Shown in pieces: positions 26,677 through 35,974 of a stretch of 64,000 nt of DNA. Origin of the DNA: Promethearchaeota archaeon (GTDB lineage Archaea > Asgardarchaeota > Lokiarchaeia > Sigyniarchaeales > SOKP01); the NCBI GenBank assembly GCA_016839705.1, contig JAEOTR010000084.1, forward strand, positions 1-64,000, read 5' to 3'. The notes beneath the pieces were generated by a model, which searched no databases, had not been told where the DNA came from, and saw only the letters and a list, made by a program, of their open reading frames with translations. A program made the translations under genes and the position numbers. Each line of letters opens with the position of its first letter. Positions within the stretch are counted from its first letter, which is position 1.

Positions 26677-29600
26677 ATGCCTTATCACTTAAAGGTTTTA
26701 ATCTTAGGAGATCCTGACATTATTCATTTCTATGTGTCTAGAGCTTTTGGTGAGCCCGGAGAAGATAAAGAAACATATTTTGAATGGTATAAAGAAGTAA
26801 AAGTATTAGAAGATACATGTGCTTTAGAAATAGATGCAATTACAAACATATCTGCTGATTTAGACGAAATACTAGACATGGTAGATGGGATCGTTTACTT
26901 TTTAAACCCTTTGAACGAGGAGGAATCTGAATTATTTCAAATGGTTCTTCCTGACATTTTTGCCGTGAAGCGAGAAATACCCACAGTTGTTATCTTTTAT
27001 GATCAAAATGGGATTCTTCCTTTATCGGTAAATGAGCTACTAACTAATATTTGGGTCAGTTATCCAAGTCTAGAAGCTTTTGTAAATCTGAATCCAAAAG
27101 AATTTCACCAAGCGCTTCAATCTCTATGTATGGCTATTATAAATGGGGATACTCCTTTAAATATAGAGAATGCCTGGATGAGATTTCCAATCTTTATTCA
27201 GATGGCTAACGTGTACTTTGCCAATAATAATTACTATTATGCAGCTCAAGCTGTAAAAAAAGCTGCAGCAATTGCAGAAATTTACAATAAAGAAGAATAT
27301 TATATTATATTAGACCAAGCAGCTAATCTTTATTCAAAAATTAACTTATATTTAGAAGCCAGCAAGATCTTAGAAGAAATAGATAAAAAAAAATCACTAA
27401 ATTTTAAGAAATTATATGCTGATGCCATGATTAGAGAGGGAAATATCCATTTTAATAAACGGGAATTTGAAACCGCTGCTAAGCAATATGAAAGAGCGGG
27501 CCAATGGTTAAGTATAGAATTATTAGATAAAGAAATGGTTAGTGAGGCATTTAGATTAGCTATCAATTCTTGGATATCTGCTTGCCAAGTTGAGAGAGCC
27601 TTTAGAATCCTTGAAAATTTACCTCACGAAGAATCACAAAATATATTAAATCGCATTTCTGAAAAAATTGGAGCCGCAGCAGAATTTTTAGTAGAGGCTA
27701 AAAAGTATGAGTTAGCAAGAGAGCAATTATACTTCGCAATAAATAAATATCAAAGAGAAGCACTTTCAGATCATCTAAAATACCTTACTGATAAATTAAC
27801 TGAAATTTTAATTCAGATTTTTAAAATTCAAGTAAAAACTAATGAAATTTATGCTGCAAAATATACTTATGATGAAATTGAGAATATGTGGGATTCTTAT
27901 AAAGTGGAAACAACTGATTTAGATTCAATTATAAAGATACTAATTAATTCATTCTTAGCAAAAAATAACTTTGGAATCGCAACAGTCTTAATAAACAAAT
28001 TAAATTCTTTGATGTTAAAACAAGATTTAAGCAAAATTAGTGCAGAATTAGAAGATAAATATAATGATTCAATAAAAAAAGAAATCAGGGATTATATTAA
28101 GAAAGGTGAAAAAATTCTTGCTGAGTTTGTTAAAGCTGAATTAGATATAATAACAGATATGAATAGAAATAAAATAGAAGAAGCTAACGCATTTATTACA
28201 GAGAATAAACACCTCAAAGCCGGAAATCTTTTATTGAACCAAGCGAATTACCTAAAAAAAATAGGAAAGGATGATATAACGGATCAAATCCTCACAAAAT
28301 CTTTGGACACATTTTTGGAAGGTGAAATTTTCGATGAATTTTTTATTACTTTTAACAGCTTGTCAAAAGAAATGAAAGGAAAGTACTTAATCAGGATTTT
28401 TCAGGTTTTTCTTGATAAATTAAAAGGTATTGAAAAATTAGACGATTATGAAAGAAAAGAAAAAATTTTAGAAGAATCAAATCGGATTTATCGTAGCCAT
28501 GAATTATATGATGAATCAAAGGAAATCAGTTTAATGTTCATAAAAAATATCAAAAAAGAAGCTTTAGTAATACTCGAAAATGAAGAAAATAGTTCTGGGA
28601 TTAAAAAAGTTAATGAATTAGTAAAGAAAGCTGCTAATGTATCATCAGCTTATTTAGATAAGGAAGAAAGAGCTCAAGTAAATTTTGATGAAATATATAA
28701 GAAGATTTCCGAAATTTATATTGATTTAGACGACTTACATTCTGCTCAAACATATAATGATAGAATTGAGAATAAAGCTTATACCAAAGAGATTCATAAA
28801 AAGATAGCTGAACTTGAAGCGGAAAAAAGTAGTGAGTGGACAAAAAAAGCAGAAGAATCCCGAGAAGAAGAGGTTTCGAAAGAAAGTCTTTCAATTATTG
28901 AAAGTAAAGCGAGAGAAGCCTTTTTAGACAAAAGTAACGAATATAAAGGAAGGAAAGCCCTAATAAAATCATATTTTCAAGAATGCTTAAATCATCTCAA
29001 AAACAACGAATTTGAAAAATCAATCTTAGAGTACAAAAATACAATCAGTCGGTTAATTAATATAAAAAAATATAATCTAGCAGGTGTTTCATTAGCAGTA
29101 GTAAGCTTATTGCTAATAAGGGAAAATAAATTTGAAGAAATTAAAGAAATATTAGAAAAAACAAAAGAAAAACTTTCTGGATTGGATATAGAAACTTTCT
29201 CAGTTACCTTAATAGAATACATAATTCTAGTAAAAAAGTTCCAAGATAAAAACAAGGTTGACAAGGTTATTTCGCTCATGAAAAATCTCCCATTATTTGA
29301 AGAAGAATTGAAAATTCTTTATGATTATCTAGGAGAAGAATATAAGAAAGAAGGAAAAGGTGAACCAATTGAAAAAAAAAAATTGGTGGAAATAGATCAA
29401 AGATATGGTAAACTCGAATCTAAAAAGGGAGATGCTAGAACAAGTAAGGATATTCTATTCAAGCAAAGAAAAGTAATGAGAAAACGATTATATTCAACCA
29501 TATTAGAGTTATTAGAAGCGCAAGAATACGAAGCAGCGGCAACAGAATATTTACAATTAGCAAACTCACGTTTAAAAATGAAAGACTTCGGAACTAGTTC

Positions 29601-29859
29601 TTTAATGATACTCTTACATGGATTAAGCCTCTTAAAGGCAGAAGAATCTTTAAAATTAATTAAAAAGAACATAACTGATTTTTTAAATAGCCTAGGAGTT
29701 AATAAGAAATTGATTGAAGAAACATTTTATATTATGCTTATAATGTTTATAATTGATATTAAAATATACTCTTTAGATAAGTATTTACCAAAAATTAAAG
29801 AGATGTTAGATTTACTACCGTTATTTGAGAAAGAAAATCAGCTTATAGATATCTTATAA
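26677..29859 (+). CDS. Pseudo-GTPase head fused to a long TPR/alpha-solenoid
   Basis: 1060 residues. Residues 1-155 look like a Ras-like fold without nucleotide-binding motifs: 'HLKVLILGDPDII' replaces the P-loop strand (no GxxxxGK), 'DMVDGIVYFLNPL' resembles the strand after switch II, and 'IPTVVIFYDQNG' sits where NKxD would be. From ~165 on it is a repeat solenoid of helical hairpins with TPR signatures such as 'YYYAAQAVKKAAAIAEIYNK' and 'FETAAKQYERAGQWLSIELL', recalling alpha-SNAP/TPR proteins. There are charged coiled-coil stretches near 640-760. No membrane segment or signal peptide is present. It is likely a scaffold in the cytoplasm; the partner is unknown. Confidence 0.8.
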   Translation: MPYHLKVLILGDPDIIHFYVSRAFGEPGEDKETYFEWYKEVKVLEDTCALEIDAITNISADLDEILDMVDGIVYFLNPLNEEESELFQMVLPDIFAVKREIPTVVIFYDQNGILPLSVNELLTNIWVSYPSLEAFVNLNPKEFHQALQSLCMAIINGDTPLNIENAWMRFPIFIQMANVYFANNNYYYAAQAVKKAAAIAEIYNKEEYYIILDQAANLYSKINLYLEASKILEEIDKKKSLNFKKLYADAMIREGNIHFNKREFETAAKQYERAGQWLSIELLDKEMVSEAFRLAINSWISACQVERAFRILENLPHEESQNILNRISEKIGAAAEFLVEAKKYELAREQLYFAINKYQREALSDHLKYLTDKLTEILIQIFKIQVKTNEIYAAKYTYDEIENMWDSYKVETTDLDSIIKILINSFLAKNNFGIATVLINKLNSLMLKQDLSKISAELEDKYNDSIKKEIRDYIKKGEKILAEFVKAELDIITDMNRNKIEEANAFITENKHLKAGNLLLNQANYLKKIGKDDITDQILTKSLDTFLEGEIFDEFFITFNSLSKEMKGKYLIRIFQVFLDKLKGIEKLDDYERKEKILEESNRIYRSHELYDESKEISLMFIKNIKKEALVILENEENSSGIKKVNELVKKAANVSSAYLDKEERAQVNFDEIYKKISEIYIDLDDLHSAQTYNDRIENKAYTKEIHKKIAELEAEKSSEWTKKAEESREEEVSKESLSIIESKAREAFLDKSNEYKGRKALIKSYFQECLNHLKNNEFEKSILEYKNTISRLINIKKYNLAGVSLAVVSLLLIRENKFEEIKEILEKTKEKLSGLDIETFSVTLIEYIILVKKFQDKNKVDKVISLMKNLPLFEEELKILYDYLGEEYKKEGKGEPIEKKKLVEIDQRYGKLESKKGDARTSKDILFKQRKVMRKRLYSTILELLEAQEYEAAATEYLQLANSRLKMKDFGTSSLMILLHGLSLLKAEESLKLIKKNITDFLNSLGVNKKLIEETFYIMLIMFIIDIKIYSLDKYLPKIKEMLDLLPLFEKENQLIDIL

Positions 29860-29888
29860 AATTAGAATAATTGGTAGTTTTTTTAGAA

Positions 29889-30812
29889 TTAATCTACAAT
29901 ATTTGCGTACTTTTGCAAGTCCTTTACTCTCATCCGCAAAGTCACTTCAGTTACACGTGCTAATTTTGAGATTTCCTTCTGGGTTCTGTTTTCATTGCTT
30001 ATTTTTGAAGCGATATAAATAGCGGCGGCAGCAATTCCTTTTGGGTCCTTACCTGCTGAATTAAATCCACTCTCTCTTGCTTTATCAATCAATTTTACCG
30101 CTATATTCCTACATTGCATTGAAAGTTTTAACTCTTCATTAAATTTATCAACATAGCGATCTGCTGAGAAGTGTTGGACTTTCATTCCTAATTTTGGGAG
30201 AACTTCCATAAGTATTAAGCGATAACTTTTAATGACTTTCTTTTTAGGAATTTGTGCGACTTTAGTTATTTCTTCGGCAGTTCTAGGTATTCCATGAACT
30301 CTTAATGCCGCAAATATCGAGGCTGATAATAATGTATCTATACTTCTTCCCATGGTTAATTTCTTTTTAACGGTTTGGGTATAGATTCGAAGGGCATCCT
30401 CTGCAACAGCATCCGGAATTCCTAATCTTTTCTGTAAACGTTGTAAATTTGGTAAAGCTATCCATAAATTTCTCTCATAACTGGTTGTTAAAGATCTATG
30501 GATTTTCGCTAACCGGTTAAATTTCGATTTATATTTAGGACTTAGTAAGGTACCTCTTGCGTCTCTTGATCCTCTGATAATCGTTCTGGGACCTATAGGG
30601 CTATAAACTCTTTCACTACTTTTCCTCTTCTGAATTTCTTCTTGCGTGAAAGCTCTCCGAGGACTATCATCAAGAATTCTAGAATATACAAAACCACAGT
30701 TTAAACAAACGTAAAATCCATCTTCTTCACTAATCTTTGAATTATCACAACAAGGTCTTCCTTCCTCTCCATTCTCTTCAAAAAAATCATTATCTTCAGA
30801 ATGAGACGGCAT
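29889..30812 (-). CDS. tfb: Transcription initiation factor B (TFB / TFIIB)
   Basis: 307 residues. TFB recruits RNA polymerase to TBP-bound promoters. The N-terminal ribbon region is 'GRPCCDNSKISEEDGFYVCL' near 18-37 followed by 'NCG'. The downstream CX2C is present, but the first pair is CC rather than CX2C, so zinc binding may be altered. The B-reader/linker region ('SPRRAFTQEE'...'YSPIGPRT') and two cyclin repeats follow, with the helix-turn-helix near the C-terminus ('RTQKEISKLARVTEVTLRMR') that reads the BRE. It stands alone on the minus strand. The family call is certain; whether it is the main TFB or a variant is not. Confidence 0.95.
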   Translation of the reverse strand: MPSHSEDNDFFEENGEEGRPCCDNSKISEEDGFYVCLNCGFVYSRILDDSPRRAFTQEEIQKRKSSERVYSPIGPRTIIRGSRDARGTLLSPKYKSKFNRLAKIHRSLTTSYERNLWIALPNLQRLQKRLGIPDAVAEDALRIYTQTVKKKLTMGRSIDTLLSASIFAALRVHGIPRTAEEITKVAQIPKKKVIKSYRLILMEVLPKLGMKVQHFSADRYVDKFNEELKLSMQCRNIAVKLIDKARESGFNSAGKDPKGIAAAAIYIASKISNENRTQKEISKLARVTEVTLRMRVKDLQKYANIVD

Positions 30813-31017
30813 AATTACTTAAATTATTAAGGGATGAATATGGAATTTTCCATTTTTAGTATAAAATACATAATCTAATAAATATTTAAGTGTGATTAAT
30901 AAAAAAATTAAGTTGTGAAAATTTAAATCAAAACCTTTTAACTAGTATAATAAAATTATAATAATAATTATAAAAACGAAATTACCCTATAATTATTTAA
31001 AAAAACCTTGATATACT

Positions 31018-32256
31018 ATGTCTTCTGAAAGTTCTGATATAATCGACGTGTTTTCTAAGTTTTTAGATCCGAAATTAACAAAGGTTAATAAATTACACTC
31101 AATTGATGATGTATTAAAATTACCAATTCACTCATATAAGTTTGTAGATAAAGAAGAATCAACTATAATGAAACAGTTACTAGAGATTTCTAGTATAGGG
31201 GATGCTTCTAAACTGAATAAGGAAAATCCTTTTGAAAGTCTGATTAAAATAGAAGAATCAGACGAATCTTTAGAATTGACGGAGAACTTGAAGAAAAAGA
31301 TTGAAGCGTTAAAAAAAAAATACCCAACCTTAGAAAAAACATTGAAAAAAACAATTACAATAAGCTCACTCATTTCAAGTGTTAATAAAGAAAAAGAAGG
31401 AATAGAAGTAATAGGACAAAAAGTTCTCGTGGCAGGACTCGATGAAGCAGGCAAAACCGCTACACTTTCAAAATTCGGTGGCCGACTAGGTATTACTGAT
31501 ACTATTGCAACACACCCAACAAGAGGAGTTGTTCGGATGAAATTTGGGAGTTCCAATTTGAACTTATACATTTGGGATCTAGGAGGGCAGGAAGAATATC
31601 GTGAAAGGTATTTAAGCAATCCAGAGCAATATTTTATTCAATTAGATTTACTCCTCTATGTAATTGATGTGCAAAACCCAGACCGATTCGATGAATCTCT
31701 CGAATACTTTGATGGAATCCTTGATTCAATAATAATGTTAGAAGAAAAACCTTACATTTTAATTTTCATCCATAAATTTGACCCAGATATTAAAGGGGAC
31801 CCAAAGATTCAGCTAAATGTTGAACTATTGAAGGATAATTTAAACGAACTTATTAAAGGCAAGGATTATGATTTTGATATTGAGATCTATTTAACATCTA
31901 TATATTCGATGATTTCCCGTGAACCACAATTTGCTAAATATCTTAAAAATCTCATGAGCTCACATTATTCCCTTACAGATCCAACAGTTAAGAAAGTTGA
32001 AGGTCTTGGAAAAACTTTAGAAGAAACTCTTAATGCGGTTATTCGTTTATCAGAAAGCATTTCTTCACAGTTAAATGATCTTGATAGTCGTCTTCGTGCC
32101 TTAGAGGCGGGTGCATTCCAAGCGGCTCAAAGTGGATTACCTTTGGAAATATCTAATCCTTCCCAAAGTACATCTAGACAAGAGGGAAATGCAAGATTAA
32201 ATGTTCTCAATGAATTAAAAGATCTTTTTAGCAAGAGAAAAAGCCTAGACCTTTAA
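31018..32256 (+). CDS. Arf-like GTPase with long N-terminal extension
   Basis: 412 residues. Residues 1-135 are an extension of unknown fold. The GTPase domain follows: G1 'GLDEAGKTA' near 140, G2 Thr in 'HPTRGV', G3 'WDLGGQEEY' near 186 and G4-like 'HKFD' near 250 (His where Asn is usual). WDLGGQ is the Arf/SRbeta/Gtr signature. The C-terminal ~75 residues start with a coiled coil ('SSQLNDLDSRLRALEAGAFQ'), then a Ser-rich linker. The classical N-terminal myristoylation Gly of Arf is absent. Asgard genomes hold many such GTPases; the role is unknown. Confidence 0.88.
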   Translation: MSSESSDIIDVFSKFLDPKLTKVNKLHSIDDVLKLPIHSYKFVDKEESTIMKQLLEISSIGDASKLNKENPFESLIKIEESDESLELTENLKKKIEALKKKYPTLEKTLKKTITISSLISSVNKEKEGIEVIGQKVLVAGLDEAGKTATLSKFGGRLGITDTIATHPTRGVVRMKFGSSNLNLYIWDLGGQEEYRERYLSNPEQYFIQLDLLLYVIDVQNPDRFDESLEYFDGILDSIIMLEEKPYILIFIHKFDPDIKGDPKIQLNVELLKDNLNELIKGKDYDFDIEIYLTSIYSMISREPQFAKYLKNLMSSHYSLTDPTVKKVEGLGKTLEETLNAVIRLSESISSQLNDLDSRLRALEAGAFQAAQSGLPLEISNPSQSTSRQEGNARLNVLNELKDLFSKRKSLDL

Positions 32257-32258
32257 AA

Positions 32259-32984
32259 CTAATTCTTCCATCTTTTAAAATTGTCTATAATTATCTTGTA
32301 AGTAGCAGATAAGAAGATTATCAAAAATATTAAAATACATATAATTAAATACCAAAAGTGCTCATTTAACATTGAATTTATTTTATGATAATCGATTTCA
32401 TATACGACAAATTGCTCAAAATATGTTACAATTATTTGGAGCAATGGAGACATTAAATAAATTGAAAATAGGAAACCAATTATTCCTAATAGACTTCCAA
32501 TAATCACATCGGTGGGATAGTGAACACCTAATTGAATTCTTGAAAAAGAAACTAAAGCTGCTAATATCAACATTAAAAATGTCATAAATGGTGATTTCAA
32601 AAAATATACTCCGAATAATAATCCATAAGCCATTATATTAAATGAATGCCAAGATGGAAAACTGCGAGATCTTGGTTTTCTTTCAAGAACTATAATCTTG
32701 CCTTCTTCTAATTTTTCAAATGGTCTTTGTCTATTAAAAATTTTTTTAAATACTGCAATAAAAAGCAAACCCGTCAAAAATATCGCAGATATATTAGTAA
32801 GTAAAAAAGGATCATACCAAATAAACAAGAAAAATGCAATTAAAGAAATCCATAAAGTTTCTCTCCCAAAGAAAGATAAACACTTAAAAATGAATGTAAC
32901 TGATTTTCCTCCAAAATTATTATATTTTAAAATTATCTTTTGGTCCCAGGTGTCTACCTTCTTAGGGAAATCTTTAAGTTCCAT
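32259..32984 (-). CDS. PAP2 family membrane phosphatase
   Basis: 241 residues with about six membrane helices. The catalytic signature is split as in the family: 'KKIFNRQRPFEK' (KxxxxxxRP), 'RSFPSWHSFN' (PSxH) and 'SRIQLGVHYPTDVIIG' (SRxxxxxHxxxD). It probably dephosphorylates a lipid phosphate or polyprenyl diphosphate. It starts one base after the stop of the PHP gene, so it is the last gene of a minus-strand operon. Confidence 0.93.
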   Translation of the reverse strand: MELKDFPKKVDTWDQKIILKYNNFGGKSVTFIFKCLSFFGRETLWISLIAFFLFIWYDPFLLTNISAIFLTGLLFIAVFKKIFNRQRPFEKLEEGKIIVLERKPRSRSFPSWHSFNIMAYGLLFGVYFLKSPFMTFLMLILAALVSFSRIQLGVHYPTDVIIGSLLGIIGFLFSIYLMSPLLQIIVTYFEQFVVYEIDYHKINSMLNEHFWYLIICILIFLIIFLSATYKIIIDNFKRWKN

Positions 32985-32985
32985 G

Positions 32986-33801
32986 TTATTTATCGGATAG
33001 GTGATTTCTTATTGAATTTAAATATTTATATGCATCTTTTACTTTAGGAATCTGCTTCTCAAAATAATTTAATGAATGTGAATCGGAACCAACAAAGTAT
33101 TTTCCTCCTTCTTTAACTAATTGAGTGATTATTGCTTTTGAAGGAAATGGACGTCCAATTGGAAATCTTTCACCCGAAATATTGTATTCTATCCTTAAAT
33201 TATTCTTTATGCACATTCGTCCTAATTCCAACACTCTTTCTTCCGATATATTACAATCTTTTGTAGGTTTTATATCATTTTCATTAATATAACGGAAAAT
33301 AGTATCGATGTGACAAATATTTTTAAATATTTTTGAATTAACCATCATCTCACATGTCTCAAAATATTCATCAATAATGGTTTTTATCTCTTTTATATCT
33401 AGTAATTTTAATAGCTTTTCCCTCGTTGTGATTGGATAACCTGGAATCCATTCATGAATTGTACCCCCAATGAAATCTAATTCTCTGTTATAATCATCCA
33501 TGAACTCTAATAATTCAATTTCTCTATCTCTGTAGTATTCAACTTCAAGCCCGCTAAATATGAAATCATAAGTTTCTTTCAATTCATCGATCTCTTCAAG
33601 GTAATTATCGATGTTTCCATCAGAGAAAGGATTTGTTTTATCCTCTTCAATCGAATATAGTTCGAAATGGTCAAGGAAACAAACGTTAATTTCATGAATT
33701 TCTGCTAATTTTATATAATCTTCGAAATAAGGCCCGTTTCTGTCAATATCCGTACTCCATTTTGCAGTATGGACATGATAATCAGTGAATTTAAACTTCA
33801 T
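32986..33801 (-). CDS. PHP-domain phosphatase (histidinol-phosphatase-like)
   Basis: 271 residues. It starts 'FKFTDYHVHTAKWSTD' with the HxH metal motif of PHP (polymerase and histidinol phosphatase) enzymes. 'CFLDHFELY', 'SGLEVEYY', 'IHEW' and 'CHIDTIFR' supply further metal ligands, and the C-terminal 'FVGSDSHSLNYF' gives the last Asp-x-His. The size fits HisK-type histidinol phosphatase, but no other histidine genes are near and the family is broad, so the substrate is open. It is in an operon with PAP2 downstream and the CoA-transferase/GNAT gene 49 bases upstream. Confidence 0.85.
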   Translation of the reverse strand: MKFKFTDYHVHTAKWSTDIDRNGPYFEDYIKLAEIHEINVCFLDHFELYSIEEDKTNPFSDGNIDNYLEEIDELKETYDFIFSGLEVEYYRDREIELLEFMDDYNRELDFIGGTIHEWIPGYPITTREKLLKLLDIKEIKTIIDEYFETCEMMVNSKIFKNICHIDTIFRYINENDIKPTKDCNISEERVLELGRMCIKNNLRIEYNISGERFPIGRPFPSKAIITQLVKEGGKYFVGSDSHSLNYFEKQIPKVKDAYKYLNSIRNHLSDK

Positions 33802-33850
33802 ATTCTAACAAGGTTAATAATTAAGAAAGAGAAATAAAAATAATGATTAA

Positions 33851-35743
33851 CTAATCATCTGAATCTTCTTGGTCAAAAAAAACTTCATAAAAAAGTTCTT
33901 TTTCACCACTTTCTGGAGGTGTTATTTTTGTACGCCCCCCCCGCTGTATAATACGAACAGTGCTTTTGTTCTGAAGATGAATTGTTCCGTAGAATCCCTT
34001 TATTCCTTTTTCTTTTGCGATGATAATTAAATGTTGGTAAAGAAATGTACCGATTCCTTCTCCTCTCCATTTTTCAGATACAATAAAACTGTATTCCGCC
34101 ATGTTTAAAGAAGGGTTAAAATAATATGTTGCGTTTCCTATCATATTCTCTCTCCCAATTTCCCCTGTAAAAGCACCAATAGAGAAAACTTTATCATAAT
34201 CAATATTTACTTCATCTTGAGTCTTAGAATGGGTAAACTCCTTCCTTACTTCAAAAAATCGTAAATATCTATCTGTTTCGTTCAAGGCGTAATATAAATC
34301 TTTAAGTAAGGGTTCATCTGTAGTTTTAACAGGTCTTACTCTAATTTTTTCATTATTCCTGGCAGTGTAAATCGTTTCATATCCAGAAGGATATAAACAT
34401 ATTCGTCCATCTTCGTCACATGGAAGTAATTGATCCGAATAAACATATTTTAATTTTTTTGCTTTGTCCAATAATGATTGTCGAAAGTCTGGATGAGCAA
34501 CACATATCAATTCAAGCACCCTTTCTCTTATCGTTTTCCCATGAAGATAAGCTACACCCCATTCAGTTACAACATAATACACATCTCCACGAGAAAGCAT
34601 TATTCCTGCACCCTCATCTAAATGTGGAACTATTCGTGACTTTTTGCCATCTCTAGATGTTGAAGGCATAATTATGATAGGTTTCCCCCGTTTAGAAAAG
34701 GCTGCTCCCCTCATAAAATCAATCGTTTCTCCTAACCCTGAATAAAATTTATAGCCTTCTGTTGCTGCATTTACTTGTCCAGTAAGGTCTATTTGTCGAG
34801 CAGAATTAATTGAGACCATACTTTTGTTCATTCCAATATTCCTAGGGTTACACACATAATCAGAAGGGAAAAATTCAATATAGGGATTATTATGAACGAA
34901 TTCGTATAATTTTCTAGTACCTAGAGCATAACTCGTAATTATTTTTTCTGGATGAAAATTTTTTTTTCTACAAGTAAGAATGCCCTCTTCGATAAGAGGT
35001 ATGATATTATCTGTAATATAGTGAGAGTGCATTCCAAGGTCTTTTTTATCCTTTAAATATTTTAGTGCTGCATTTGGCAAATCACCAAAACCAATATGAA
35101 TCGTCGATTTATTTTCAATAATATTCGCAAGATTTTTACCAATTCTTTCAGCTATATCATCAGGTTCCTCAAAGAAAAACTCTAATAAAGGTTGATTGTT
35201 ATAAACAAAAAAATCAATTTCTTTCATATGCATAAAACTGTTTCCTAAAGTACGAGGCATTTGAGGATTGATCTCAGCTATAGTTAGATAAGATGATTGT
35301 GCCAAGGTTTTTGCGATATCGACATTAATACCTAAAGAACAAAAACCGTATGGATCTGGGGGGGAGACTTGTATAAGAGCAACATCTATATGTTTTCGAC
35401 CAGTTAAAAATAGTGAAGGTATTTCACTCGCATAAATCGGGGTGTAGTCTGCTTGACCATTATTGATTTCTTCACGAAGATTTGATCCTATAAAAAATAC
35501 ATTATGTCTAAAAAGATCCTCCGCTTTATTTTTAAAATATTTCTCAGGGCCAATTGTTAGAAAGTGAAGAATCTCCGTGTCGATTAACTTCTCTGAATGT
35601 TTAATCAATTCGGTTGTTAATAATTGAGGTTCAGAACATCCAGAATCAATAAAAACTCTATTCCCCGGTATTATTTTCTTTATGGCATCTTCTGCATTGA
35701 TTTGTTTATCCTTCCATTTTTCTCTCCATTTCTCATCTATCAA
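33851..35743 (-). CDS. Acetyl-CoA hydrolase/transferase fused to a GNAT acetyltransferase domain
   Basis: 630 residues. Residues ~1-435 are an acetyl-CoA hydrolase/transferase (4-hydroxybutyrate CoA-transferase type): 'NRVFIDSGCSEPQLL', 'VSPPDPYGFCSLGINVD', 'IHIGFGDLPNAAL' and 'YVVTEWGVAYLHGKTIRER'. Residues ~465-625 are a GNAT domain: 'VRPVKTTDEPLLKDLYYAL', and acetyl-CoA loop 'EKWRGEGIGTFLYQHL' near 560. Such fusions occur in bacteria and archaea. Acyl-CoA metabolism and protein acetylation are both possible outputs. The divergent neighbour is acetyl-CoA synthetase, whose activity in other organisms is shut off by lysine acetylation. Confidence 0.92.
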   Translation of the reverse strand: MIDEKWREKWKDKQINAEDAIKKIIPGNRVFIDSGCSEPQLLTTELIKHSEKLIDTEILHFLTIGPEKYFKNKAEDLFRHNVFFIGSNLREEINNGQADYTPIYASEIPSLFLTGRKHIDVALIQVSPPDPYGFCSLGINVDIAKTLAQSSYLTIAEINPQMPRTLGNSFMHMKEIDFFVYNNQPLLEFFFEEPDDIAERIGKNLANIIENKSTIHIGFGDLPNAALKYLKDKKDLGMHSHYITDNIIPLIEEGILTCRKKNFHPEKIITSYALGTRKLYEFVHNNPYIEFFPSDYVCNPRNIGMNKSMVSINSARQIDLTGQVNAATEGYKFYSGLGETIDFMRGAAFSKRGKPIIIMPSTSRDGKKSRIVPHLDEGAGIMLSRGDVYYVVTEWGVAYLHGKTIRERVLELICVAHPDFRQSLLDKAKKLKYVYSDQLLPCDEDGRICLYPSGYETIYTARNNEKIRVRPVKTTDEPLLKDLYYALNETDRYLRFFEVRKEFTHSKTQDEVNIDYDKVFSIGAFTGEIGRENMIGNATYYFNPSLNMAEYSFIVSEKWRGEGIGTFLYQHLIIIAKEKGIKGFYGTIHLQNKSTVRIIQRGGRTKITPPESGEKELFYEVFFDQEDSDD

Positions 35744-35974
35744 ATTAGGGTTTACCTTTATTGTTGTTTAATCTAAAATCATTGATTTTTTAATTTATAA
35801 AAATTTACTTCAATCTCGTTATTAAATGTATTTTCCTCAATATAATGTTTTTGAAATTATAAATAAAATGTTTAAATTCAATTCATATCTTATTTGATTT
35901 AGAAGTATACTTGTAAGATGAAAATATTAAAAAAATTTAAAGTTATAATTCAAGATTCAAAAGTGTAAAAGACT

